DNA from: Triatoma infestans
Taxonomy: Eukaryota > Arthropoda > Insecta > Hemiptera > Reduviidae
Reading direction: 5' to 3'
Assembly (NCBI GenBank): GCA_011037195.1
Contig: JAAEAF010014933.1
Span: forward strand, 1-64,000
Length of the DNA stretch: 64,000 nucleotides
The position numbers and the translations under genes are program-made. Shown here piece by piece: positions 54,800 through 64,000 of this stretch. The notes beneath the pieces are model-generated. The model searched no databases. It was not told the origin of the DNA and worked only from the letters and a program-made list of their open reading frames with translations. Every line of letters begins with the position of its first letter. The stretch's first letter is position 1.

Positions 54800-55330
54800 T
54801 CAATATCGGGGTCTCTCAGTTATTACATCTTTGGTGCACTTTTCAATGTATTTATGCCTTAGAGAATCAAATACTTTGCAGTGCAGCAAAACATGAACAA
54901 TAGTATCTAGACCCGCGTGGCAAAGTGGACAATCAGCCTCAGTCTGGAAATGGATATAGAATTTTTTATTATAGATCCGGAGTAGGTACTCTCCAGTTAT
55001 TGGCAAAGATAACTAGGTCGTCTGCATAAAGCAAACTGAGGACATCTTTGGTTCCATTAATGGAAATACCCTCTGCATTCTTGCTCCTGAAAAAGTCATC
55101 TATGTCAGAAATGAATAGAATAAAAAGAGCGGGCTTAAGATATCTCCTTGAAGGAGACCCTGATGCACTTTCATAGCCTTTGAGCAGTGGAGACCATCCT
55201 CCATAATAAATGAAGCAACTTCATATAACATTATTAACAGACGTAAAATTTTACCATTAAAATTGTCAAACATGGATAGTAGTGCTGGTGCATGATCGGA
55301 CATATCATAAATATCCAAAATTTTAAAGTC
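54800..55330 (-). pseudogene. Reverse transcriptase fragments and knuckle of the 54.6-kb LINE
   Basis: From 55318: LYEVASFIMEDGLHCSKAMK, then VHQGLLQGDILSP at about 55172-55130 and, after a shift, IDDFFRSKNAEGISINGTKD followed by LLYADDLVIFA (YADD at about 55034-55020), intact. Directly after YADDLVIFA the sequence jumps to GEYLLRIYNKKFYIH and a knuckle CPLCHAGLDTIVHVLLHC at about 54936-54880. The thumb domain between them is deleted. Frame changes occur at about 55125 and 55000. Confidence 0.75.
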
Positions 55331-56175
55331 GTTAACAAAATTTTAGCAGGAAAACTACTACCATACATAATCTACGACACGTTATCACACCCGTTATGGC
55401 CTAAATAAGTGATTTACTAGGAGTATCACTGGGGGACCTTCCATTACACACTATCATAGCTAAACTTTCCATTAAATCATTTAAATTCTTTCCCCTTTTA
55501 TTTGTTATTTCATCCATAGATTTCGGTAATTAGTAAAACAGAAGGATTCAAACATTTCTGGATTAAGATCATTTAATGTGCCCAACATGGCGTTCCAGTC
55601 ACCTCCGATTATGATATGAGAATTAGAAAAATTAGAAATTAAATAATTTAAATCATAATTAAATAAGTTTAAAACATAATCATTTTCTTCGCCTGGTTTA
55701 AGATAAACACAGCCTATTATAAAACTAATATTATTATAGTAAAGGTGAAGACAAAGAAACCAATCTTTAGAAAATAATATTTTGACATCAGAAAATAAAC
55801 TTTTTTTAGAAAAATAATGATACCACCAATGGCTCTGCCTTTCGTATATTGTTTACTGGCATTAACAAGAAAATAATCGTATTCATTCAAATAATAAGGT
55901 TTGTGTATAAATTCAGATACAAGCCAGGTCTCGCTAAAACAGAATATTTCTACATTAAGTAATTTATTCAAATCTTGACAAGTTAAGTTACTGCTGTAAC
56001 CACTTAAGTTCCAAAAAACTACTATTAGACACGATTCATTTGAACCAGAATTGTATTCGATGTTATTATAACCTCTTTTAACAATATTCTTATGCTTGGA
56101 ATTAAATGAACGATCAAAATCTTGGACTTCACATAAATCAAATTGAGAATCACAACATACCTTTTGATCAAGCAC
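55331..56175 (-). pseudogene. Endonuclease domain of the 54.6-kb LINE
   Basis: The frame 55717-56175 opens ORF2 (MLDQKVCCDSQFDL), reaches VVFWNLSGYSSNL (the N/Q-x-R/S start of the endonuclease), LLNVEIFCFSETWLVSEF (the conserved SETWL block with the catalytic Glu) and GGIIIFLKK. Below 55717 frames are broken but GGDWNAMLGTLNDLNPEMFE at about 55610-55560 and IDYVW at about 55380 are recognisable. Motif order is that of apurinic-type LINE endonucleases. The final SDH block appears as YDMSDHAPALLSMFD in the frame at 55318-55260. Confidence 0.75.
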
Positions 56176-56207
56176 AGAGAGACATTTAATATCTTTATCA
56201 CAAGTAC

Positions 56208-56800
56208 CTATTTGCCCTTCTTGACTAAAAAATCCTTAATATTTCCACCCGCAGATGCACAACCCAGACCGGAAGTGTAAATTTTTGTTTTGGTTCGATT
56301 CCTTTTCAAGCGGGTGGATAAGGTAGAGACGTCAGAGTCATAACGTTCTGGTTCTTCCTCTCCCTCTGAGGAATCTTCAATAGTGGGAGTATTAGACTTT
56401 AAGAGTAGCAAATCTTCCTTGCATCTGATTAATATCGTTTTATCATCCGCCTTATTTTTAATGAAAATATTACCATTTCTATGCCAGGCTGCCTCTATCA
56501 GGTTTTGTTTCTTAAAATCCCTTGCCATCATGAAAATTTTAAAATTATATGATGACAGTAGTTCATTAACATAAATTTTTCGAGTGGGATCCTCAGGGTA
56601 TAATTTCTCTTTATTTTTCTTAGCCATTATAATGAACTTATTTTTGACAGAAGTATGTATAAATTTTATTATAATCGATGGAGCATTACGCTGTCCAAAT
56701 TTTCGTCTATAAATAAAGTCTATCATATCCTCTCTCAGATCAATACCAATCACCTCACATATACTACGTATGATAGTAAGAAGATTTTCATTCTCAGTAT
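56208..56800 (-). pseudogene. LINE ORF1, C-terminal part with FP25K-like domain
   Basis: From 56753: DMIDFIYRRKFGQRNAPSII, then KFIHTSVKNKFIIMAKKNKE, RKIYVNELLSSYNFKIFMM, IEAAWHRNGNIFIKNKADD and ILIRCKEDLLLL. This is the fold shared with the baculovirus FP proteins and with ORF1 of many insect LINEs. An acidic, Ser-rich tail (SSEGEEEPERYDSD) and a basic end close the protein at 56208, just before ORF2. The frame stays open upstream to the LTR edge at 56800 and continues beyond the LTR at 58237. All of this part is intact. The plus-strand frame 56383-56574 is a shadow. Confidence 0.8.
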
Positions 56801-58236
56801 TGTAACGAAGTTGTAAAAATAGTTATTGAATATAATAATTAGAAATATAAATTTCAAATGTATAACTACAGTTATTTTTAGGTGTGTTTGTATAGCCGGT
56901 CAAAGTTTAATATTGTCTCGTATGTAAAAGAATAGAGAACGCCCCGCGCGTATGTATGTGTTGATTAAGAACAGCTTTTTGAGTCAGTACGTCTGTGACT
57001 CTGTTACGGCAAGGCCGTTTGTGAATTTTCTCCTCCGCCAGGTGAATGAGCCATCTGCAGACAATTAATTTCAGTGCGCCATTCTTCGCCAAATAGGCGG
57101 TTTTAGTGGGCGGAGAGCTGCGAAGAGTGAAAGACGGGCCTAGGAATTAAAGTGATCGCTTCCTGAATTAATTCCACCTCAAGGCCGACGGCAACGGAGA
57201 CTTCTCACCTCGCAAGAAACAGAAAACCAGACTAGAAAACTCTCAGACAACGAACGAGTGGCCACTCGGCGCACAAGGAGATATAGTGCGTATACACAAG
57301 GAAAACTGTATGTGAGTACCCATTACGTATTTGAGGGCCTGCATCAGCTCCTCAGCAGGAAAATATAACTTCATAAATGTAACTCTAAAACAATTTGGGG
57401 GTAAAATACAGGCTAACAACCAACAGACGTAGGAAATTTAAACACTAATATTTTCTTTGGATTAGCAAAGATTGTTAATGACGTTTTCGTCTAATTAGGA
57501 AATAAATAGCGTGGGTAATAATTATAAAGTACTTGTTTTGGCCGTTTAATTGTAAATCTTGAAATTTGGAGGAGAGATTTGTACAATTAAGTAAATAATA
57601 ACATTTTCAGAGATATATATAATATATATGCATATATATACACCTAACATATAAAACGATTACGCATCTCTATATAAATAAATTGATTTAACGTTTAAGA
57701 GTAGAACAAATTATTGTGAGCGTAGGGCGAAAGCATATTATTATTATTTGTATTTGAGGAGCTCCTTAATTTTTAGTTTGAGAAGATTTTAAGTTTTATT
57801 TTCTTTGATATTTTCTTGGTTATAATTTTTAGAAGCGATTTCTGTTTGTAAGATAATAAATAAATAGGTATACTTTTATTTTACTTAAATTTTCTTTCTT
57901 TTGGAAGTAAGGTATCCAATATAGTAATTTTCTTTTTCTGTGAAATTAATTTTTTTTCCAACTAGCGTTTTTTTTCAAAACCGCCTCACCCTGGCCACGA
58001 TAATAAATAATACATATTCATTCTTTTCTCTTCCATTTCCTTTTTTTGTTCCTTAATTATCCGACCTGATTTTCCGTTAAAGAGTGGGATTTCTTCGTTA
58101 CCCGGAAGTAGATATACATATTTATATTAATATATCTATAGAGGAAAAAAAACGAAGTGGCGTCCAACTTAAGCCCCGCCCTAGCAGCCGACTGAGTGGG
58201 CACCCAAAAAGTCACTTCGGAATTATTCCCGTGACA
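56801..58236. mobile_element. Solo LTR (about 1.44 kb) inside LINE ORF1
   Basis: Starts TGTAACGAAG and ends CCCGTGACA, giving the canonical TG...CA ends and an imperfect 6-bp terminal inversion (TGTAAC with GTGACA). GTAT flanks both sides (56797-56800 and 58237-58240), a 4-bp duplication (5 bp if the adjoining A is counted). Excising the segment plus one GTAT restores an open reading frame through the LINE ORF1. No primer-binding site, gag or pol is inside, so it is a solo LTR left by recombination of a Ty3/gypsy-like or related element. The internal frame 56907-57092 is not a gene. Which strand is the sense strand cannot be told. Confidence 0.8.
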
Positions 58237-58608
58237 GTATTAGGGAAATTATCTATTTTGACGAAATTTTGAAAAGATGTTTGAGAACAAGATGCTATTT
58301 CTCTATTCAAAAGTATAATTTGCTCCTTAAGTTTATGTTCTCAGAGCTAAGCTTAGAGATTTTCTTTTTACTGAGTTAATTCTTTTTCTAGATTAGAAGA
58401 AAATTTATTAAATTCAGTCTTTAGATCTTTTAATTCAGTAGTAAATTGAGCTTGCTCTTTCCTACTGGCGGCTATATCGTTGTTTAATTTGTCTAATTTT
58501 GAGAGAATCAGAGAGTTGATATCAGTATGATCCCCACTAATCTGTCGCCGTACTGGTAGTCCCCCCTAGCCTGACCACACCGCCCCTCTCTTCTCTATCG
58601 TCACTCAT
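58237..58608 (-). pseudogene. LINE ORF1, N-terminal part with coiled coil
   Basis: ATG at 58608-58606 starts MSDDREERGG. After a frameshift near 58540 the frame reads LSKLDKLNNDIAASRKEQAQ, FTTELKDLKTEFNKFSSNLE, a heptad-patterned coiled coil that would trimerise or multimerise ORF1p. Stops near 58380 and 58345 break it, then NREIASCSQTSFQNFVKIDN leads to the LTR edge. Coiled coil followed by an FP25K-like domain is a known ORF1 layout. Confidence 0.65.
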
Positions 58609-59239
58609 GGTGTCAGCTGAAGTTCCATTGTTATAATTAATACTTTTGCAGCAACTTTGTTTATGGTAATATTTTATCTTGTATAAATCAATAAGTTTAA
58701 TGCCAAAGTTTACTTGAAACAGAAGTTACCTCAGCAAACGGTAATCCAAGGGGGGAAAAGCTTATCTATGTCTGTATCCCCACTTAACCACACACACTAC
58801 ACTAACAGTTTACACTAAATTTTCAATAAATTATTAATTTTTATTGATTAAAATTTTCAGTTATTAAGCAATAAAGTTCCGTAAAACTTTCTCTTAAAAT
58901 AGGAAATCTAGTATATATCACCATTACACTGAAAATTAACACATCCAATAGTTAAAACTAGGCTTAAAACACAAAAAAATAATAGAGCACTGTGAGAGAG
59001 ATGTTCACTCAACCAGAGCTAAGGCGCAACTCCTCATAAAAGATTTATTGTTATGGAACAGTCAATTACAGATAGTAACAGAATTGTCTGTAATGGTAAT
59101 GGAAAAAGGCGTATCAATAGACTATAATCTTAAAATCTCAATACATGGAATATGAGGAGCTTGTGCAGTACAGGAGAATAATGGAACATTAGTTGAAAAA
59201 GTACAAAATGGATATAGATGGTGAGGATGAAATTTACTC
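58609..59239. other. Probable LINE 5' UTR, otherwise unassigned
   Basis: Directly upstream (minus sense) of the LINE ORF1 start; the first few hundred bases may be its 5' UTR. No motif seen. Confidence 0.35.
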
Positions 59240-60090
59240 AATTCCAAGAACAGGTAATTATAAATCTAAGTTCTATGGTGCAGAGTTTTTAATCAGTAAG
59301 AAAACAAAGCGCGCGATAGTAAAATACAAAATAGTAACGTAGAAAATCTGTTACCTCAGATTAACGGGGAAGTTTGTTAATATAGCTAGTCAATGACCAT
59401 TAAGTAAGAAAAAGCAATCGAAGGGCACAAAGACAGATTCTATGAGGAACTTAAAAGAATTACAGATTGACTCCCAGGAATGATTAATAGTTGCTAAGAT
59501 CGGGAAGGAAAAATAGTAGTGACCAGTCGGTACAGAAAGCATAATATCTCAAATGATAATTGGCAGCGTATAATTGATTAAATTAGGGAAAAAGATTGAG
59601 GATATGCGCCACCAAATTTACCTACAAACAGATTCATAATGCAACCTGATGGGCATATCAGGAACCAAATAGTGTAAGAAGTTATAATTCTGGAATGTGG
59701 GAAGAACAGTATAGATATTTTAAAAGTTAGGAGCTTCAAGGGAGCTGATATCATTTCAGACTATTATCTAGTGAAGGTGGACATAAGTCATCGCGTTGCT
59801 ACACGACTGAATTACAAAGAAACGAAGAGACCAACCTACTAGTTCGAGAAATTGAGTTTGGCAGAAAAGAATTGTGTGATGAATCGGCGATTTTAGAAAT
59901 ATAAGCTCAACACTTTGAAGAGATATTGAATGAAGGAAACATGCAATTCAGGGACGATAGAATAGAACTGGATCTAAGGACCGGTGAGGAGGAAATAGAG
60001 TCGGATAGCCCCTCCTTCCGATGGATGAATTTAAAGAAATTTTAGAGCAATTAAAACTTCAAGTCTCCTGGGAATGAACAGGTTTGTAGG
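59240..60090 (+). pseudogene. RTE-clade LINE endonuclease relic
   Basis: Heavily broken plus-strand frames keep the order typical of RTE endonucleases: KFYGAEFLISKKTKRAIVKY (about 59270-59325), CYLRLTGKFVNIA (59353-59390), KDRFYEELKRI (about 59430-59462), VAKIGKEK for the GDFNAKIG block (about 59488-59512), RYRKHNISNDNWQRIID-like (59530-59575), IHNAT (about 59632), RSFKGADIISDYYLVKVDIS (59730-59790, the terminal SDH/SDY block) and RLNYKETKRPTY. Many stops. No long open frame covers it, so it is easily missed. The segment ends near 60090 with KSPGNEQV, the start of the RT linker. Confidence 0.65.
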
Positions 60091-60239
60091 GGGGTACTTG
60101 TATCAACTGAAAAATGTTTATGTCTGAAATGCTGCTTTCTCAAAAGAAATGCTTCCAATAAAAGCTGATATATTTCTATGTTGTTAGTTGGTGTTAGATT
60201 TTCAAAGAAAATTATGAAGTCGTCTTCGAGTAAATGGTG

Positions 60240-60381
60240 AAAAACTGAAAAAATAAATCTTTCTGTAAATTACTTTTTTAGGGACGGATTTTTGGTTGGA
60301 ACCATATTGTCAGATCCCATTATAGACTAAAATGGAATTTCAAAGATGAAATTTTTGGGATTTTTCATTTTTGAATTTCCG

Positions 60382-60413
<32 letters not shown>

Positions 60414-60470
60414 GCAATGCAAACGCTATATACGCATTCAAAATTGCTTTAAATCATCTTTTTCAGACTT
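60240..60470. repeat. Dispersed repeat R, internal part with (CA)n
   Basis: AAAACTGAAAAAATAAATCT, GGGATTTTTCATTTTTGAA and (CA)n at 60385-60412, followed by AAATCATCTTTTTCAGACTT. Weaker match than other copies. Confidence 0.5.
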
Positions 60471-61403
60471 CTGATAATAATTTTTTTTTTTTTGTATGGA
60501 CTACAATCAATACTACTTAATTTCGAACATTTGCTACGGTTACAGTATTTACTCTACTAATAAAATAAAAATATATAAAAAAAGGAACACAAAAATGTTC
60601 CTCAGATATTGCAGATATTAAAGATTTGCAAGTCAGCTTAAGTATTAAATAACATTATATCATGAATAAGAGTATCTTATGGTAAAGACTTGTGTTTTGC
60701 TGCTAAAGCATTGGCTGAATGCATAATGTAAAAACCCAAACAGAAAAATACGATGCATAATCTCCCAGCCACGAGCATCTATATAGTCCGATAAGAAAAT
60801 AAATAAATAAATGAATAAAATGATATTAAAATTAGAAATCCACACTATCATCGATTTATTCCATTTTCATTTTTAACGTATTTATTTATTTATTTTTACA
60901 TCACAATGATTTATTGAACATGCCGAGAAGTTACCGCTACATTAATCTTACATGTAGATGCTTGACTGATAAAATCAGAATAGCATTTTCTTGATATACT
61001 ATTTATTTAAAATAAAAAATAACGAAGCGTGTATGTGGCAGAGATAATGTAACTTTACAAAACCATACGCCATTCTCTGATAATGATTTTGATACGTACA
61101 TTGTAAACCATAGGATTATCGTTGATATTGTTGCACTTGGATTTGCTTTTTATGTATGCATATATTCGTATGAATGGGTAACTATAAAAATGTAACAATT
61201 GCAACTAAATGTTCCCATTATCTGATCGAAAATATATATTGCTTTAATCTATTTTTGTGGAAGTAAAAACGTTTCTCCGTTTCCCTTAACTAATCTCTAT
61301 TTTGTAATATTCTGTAATATTTTGTAAGTCTGCATAACTAGGTATTAGAGGCCTTCGGTAACTTGTTCTATCGAATTCTATTTTATTTAATAATTAGCTA
61401 GAT
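60471..61403. other. No recognisable gene
   Basis: AT-rich, with (TTTA)n at about 60880-60896. Nothing recognised. Confidence 0.45.
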
Positions 61404-61405
61404 TA

Positions 61406-62124
61406 TACAAGGTGTTCAATTTAAACAGGCTAATTTTGAAATAACCGTTCAGTAACCGTTGGATCCGGAGAGAGGGACCGATAAGGTGGCCTTCCAGATC
61501 GCCCGATTCAACCCCTTTTCTTTGTGAATATCTCAAAGAAAAAAATCTATGCCAAGGAACCAACAACTCCAGAAACAATTAGAGAAGGCAATCCAAATCT
61601 GCTTAGCAATTCCGGCAGACATGATACGATTAGCAACTTCATCTGTTGGGCTACGACTGCGTTTGTGCCGTTTAGGGCGAGGAGGTCATTTTGAATAAAT
61701 AGGAAATATTTATACATCACTTTTTTAAATTAACTGGAACATTGTTTTGTTTTAATCTTATTTATTAAAAATTAATAAGAAAATCCGCTATTAATTTTAG
61801 TTTATGAAACAGAGAAATAGGTAAAAAAAAAAGGAACGAGAATTTAATCTTTATGACTGAATATATCGGCAACGGTTTTAAATATTGAAGAGAAATTAAC
61901 GGCATTTTTTTAAATAGTTTTCAATACAGTAGTAAAAAGTGGGGGTCAAAAGGAAATCGCCACTTTCTGCCACCGATTTAAGATGTAAGGCAGCAATAAA
62001 TTCAAAAAACTTTAACACCATCATGAAACAAAGCGAAAATACTTCAACAAAAGTTATGTTCACTTTTTAGATATTCGTTTAAGAGTTATTTCAAAAGTAA
62101 CCCGTTTAAATTGAATACCTTGCA
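61406..62124 (+). mobile_element. IS630/mariner-like element with internal deletion, both terminal repeats present
   Basis: Left terminal repeat TACAAGGTGTTCAATTTAAA at 61406 and right TTTAAATTGAATACCTTG ending near 62122; both continue inward as GAAATAAC-type sequence over about 40 bases. Immediately after the left repeat (about 61447) the sequence is SNRWIRREGPIRWPSRSPDS, the transposase region around the third catalytic Asp. It then continues in broken frames to the C-terminal GGHFE at about 61690 and about 430 bases of non-coding sequence shared with 3578-4050. So the first two thirds of the transposase have been deleted between the left repeat and SNRW. Flanking TA is present on the left; on the right it is CATA. 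Confidence 0.75.
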
Positions 62125-62935
62125 TAAAGAATTAAAATTCCATTACGAGATGATTTTATTAATAACCCAGTCGACAGAAAGTAGTAAACTAGTTTAGATT
62201 TATTTTCGTCAGATTAGTATGGCTAATTTATTTATTTTTTCTCCTTAGTATTCTTTATTTACTTGAAACCCTTGCGAAAAATAACAAGCCTATTGCAGAT
62301 TGCTTCAGGATAAATTGTGCCTAGAGAAGTGAGAGCATGCTTTGAGGAAATTTTTATATATATATCTCAAGGAGTTATGCATTTAGATGGGCTTTTTACT
62401 TAAATTGTCTGAAACTGTCTGCAGCACTATTGTATTAAGGACGACGGAGATATTAGAATTTCAGCGTGTTGGCTTTTACTTCTAGTATATTTATTCAATA
62501 CATTCACTTTTGTTTTACGTTAAGTGAATTAGTTTTAGCTTTTATAAAAATTAAACACAATCCACTAACAGTTAGAGTTTAAGTCTAGCCAGTACATTTA
62601 TACTGACAAAAAAAAAAAACAGCCTGATTTTTGGGACATCTGTATAATGCGTGTTTCAACGATGATTTCGCAAAAACTGGATGCTTACCAAAGAAAAAAA
62701 TGTTATTCAAAAGCTGAATATAACGCAATATTCCATGAAAAACATCTGGTGTAATATTCACATAATATCTTCTTAATACAATTTTCAAAATTGAAATTAA
62801 CAAACTTTTTTCTAACTTATAATTTTTACTAAATATTAAGTAATCTTCAGTATTTTTGGAGGGAGCATGACCTTCCCGCTCAAATGAAACCTCCCTTAAA
62901 ATATTTTTTTTCGGGAAAAATAGTCAAACAAATGT
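62125..62935. other. No recognisable gene
   Basis: Unassigned AT-rich sequence. The minus-strand frame 62585-62803 has no motif. Confidence 0.45.
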
Positions 62936-62989
62936 GATAGATTTCTGTATGAATAGTTTCAATGATGACTGTCCTTATCATTATGGAAA

Positions 62990-63780
62990 AAATTGCAGAA
63001 AACTTAAAAAAAAAATATTCAATAAAGTCAGCTGTTTCCGGTCAACTAATTTTCTTCAAATTCGAAACTTTGGCAACACATTTAATTGTAATTAATACAA
63101 TATAGTTGAAAGAGTCGTAGAATAAATAGCAGTTAACACTATACTGAGAAAAGCCATGAAGAATTTACTTGTAAAACTGTTAGAAACAGAAGTGATAGGT
63201 GTCTGTATGTTTGATTAGTAAATTAACAAAACCCCGTTGGCGTCTTTTTGGAGAATGTCGCAAAAAATAATGTAAAAAAAAAAGGAACAGTTGCATTTTT
63301 GGTAAGCCGATTTTCTTCAAGCTCGAAATTGTGGTAACAAAGTTAATTAATATTAAATAGATGATTGAATGATATAATTAATTGAAATGGCACTTTAGGG
63401 GAAATCATAAACCCAGGAACCTTACTTTCCTAGAATTTTCCCAGAGAAAGGTTTTAAACAAAAGTCATAGATCTACATGGATGTAGTGTATACTTATAAG
63501 AAGTTTAAGAAAAATTTGGCTTGTTTTTGAGGAAATTGCAAAAAAACAAAAATGGAAAAATCCATTCTATAAATTGGCACTTCCGGTGAAAAACTACAGT
63601 AAAATGGTAAAAAATTCGTTTATCGATTTTCACTGAAACTTTCAAGTTTGATTCTGATTATGTGTAAATGAAACATAAATTTTCGTTTCTTCATGATTTT
63701 AGTCTTTAAGGTTTACTGTTCTCTTATATACAGACAGACATGCGCACATCTATGTATACGAATAATTATTTACAATTGTT
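62990..63780. repeat. Dispersed repeat R, tandem ~290-bp monomers
   Basis: The block CATTC(A/T)A.AAA followed by an ACTTCCGGT-like step recurs at about 63015, 63285 and 63565. TTTTCTTCAAATTCGAAACT at 63050 recurs as TTTTCTTCAAGCTCGAAATT at 63312. The orientation is opposite to the copy at 6.75-7.8 kb. It continues to a degraded microsatellite (CAGACAGACATGCGCACATC) near 63735. Confidence 0.65.
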
Positions 63781-64000
63781 CGAAGTTATTACCTTTTATT
63801 ATAACCATAAATAAATTTCATGGACAAATTTTTAATTTCCGTAGAATATTTAATTAACTTTCTAAACTGTCATGAAAAAAAAAATCTACAATACATAGAA
63901 ATAATGTGTCATTCTTATTTAGCACTGTTTGGCGTGAAATTTGATATCTTCAACAACACAACAACACACCATAACAATAAATCGCAAAGGCATTATATGG

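Larger units (their letters stand above)
54640..58608 (-). mobile_element. Two-ORF LINE (CR1/Jockey-like), interrupted by a solo LTR
   Basis: On the minus strand: ORF1 begins at ATG 58608-58606, runs to the LTR at 58237, resumes at 56800 and ends at 56208; ORF2 follows with endonuclease (56175-55330), pieces of reverse transcriptase (55330-54990) and a C-terminal knuckle (55000-54800). The minus-strand tail is (ATT)n at about 54650. ORF2 is heavily shortened: the reverse transcriptase has lost large parts on both sides of its catalytic block. Without the LTR the LINE is about 2.5 kb, against 4-5 kb for a typical full-length member. Confidence 0.8.

Noticed and set aside
1..64000. CRISPR arrays, operons, prokaryotic promoters or phage functions
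   Set aside because: No regularly spaced repeats with unique spacers and no dense coding; all evidence points to eukaryotic repeat DNA.

Overview
The window reads as AT-rich nuclear DNA from an arthropod, most likely an insect and perhaps a hemipteran. This is inferred from the transposon families, microsatellites, frequent A/T homopolymers and absence of prokaryotic gene layout; no species marker was recognised. I found no intact host gene and no convincing host exon. Nearly everything I can name is a transposable element or the wreck of one, often nested in another.

Layout. 0-4.4 kb: the tail of a LINE on the minus strand, a 614-bp terminal-inverted-repeat element with a small ORF resembling the N-terminus of Ginger/KRBA2-type integrase proteins, and a truncated IS630/mariner-like element. 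4.4-13 kb: a decayed RTE-like tail, long copies of a dispersed repeat family (called R here) and two RNase H-LINE tails that landed inside R. 17.4-18.4 kb: a PIF/Harbinger-type element with TAA duplications and a nested tRNA-derived SINE. 18.6-24.2 kb: the 5' half of one LINE (ORF1 and endonuclease, minus strand), then the tail of a second LINE and the reverse transcriptase/RNase H region of a third. 25.7-26.1 kb: a 326-bp palindromic element with 13-bp target duplications and a hammerhead-like core in each arm. 26.5-41.1 kb: at least six LINE fragments, including one whose gag-like ORF is fused in frame to its reverse-transcriptase tail by an internal deletion. 41.7-47.9 kb: more R, a truncated copy of the palindromic element, a lone hammerhead-like motif, a second unrelated palindrome with 12-bp duplications, and a second tRNA-derived SINE. 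49.8-52.5 kb: a Penelope-like remnant between inverted repeats and a DD37E Tc1-like transposase pseudogene. 54.6-58.6 kb: a LINE on the minus strand whose ORF1 is split by a 1.4-kb solo LTR. 59.2-62.1 kb: an RTE-type endonuclease relic and a second IS630-like element with an internal deletion. The window ends in tandem ~290-bp R monomers.

How it fits together. R is the background. It carries conserved end modules (TTTCTCTTACTG and AGTAAGAGAAAGT) and an internal block that usually abuts a (TG)n or (CA)n microsatellite. Several LINEs use R as a landing site; one such insertion has a clean 14-bp target duplication. The items most worth pursuing are the palindromes with hammerhead-like cores, the solo LTR that splits a still-readable LINE ORF, and R itself. 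All coordinates of decayed elements are by eye and approximate.
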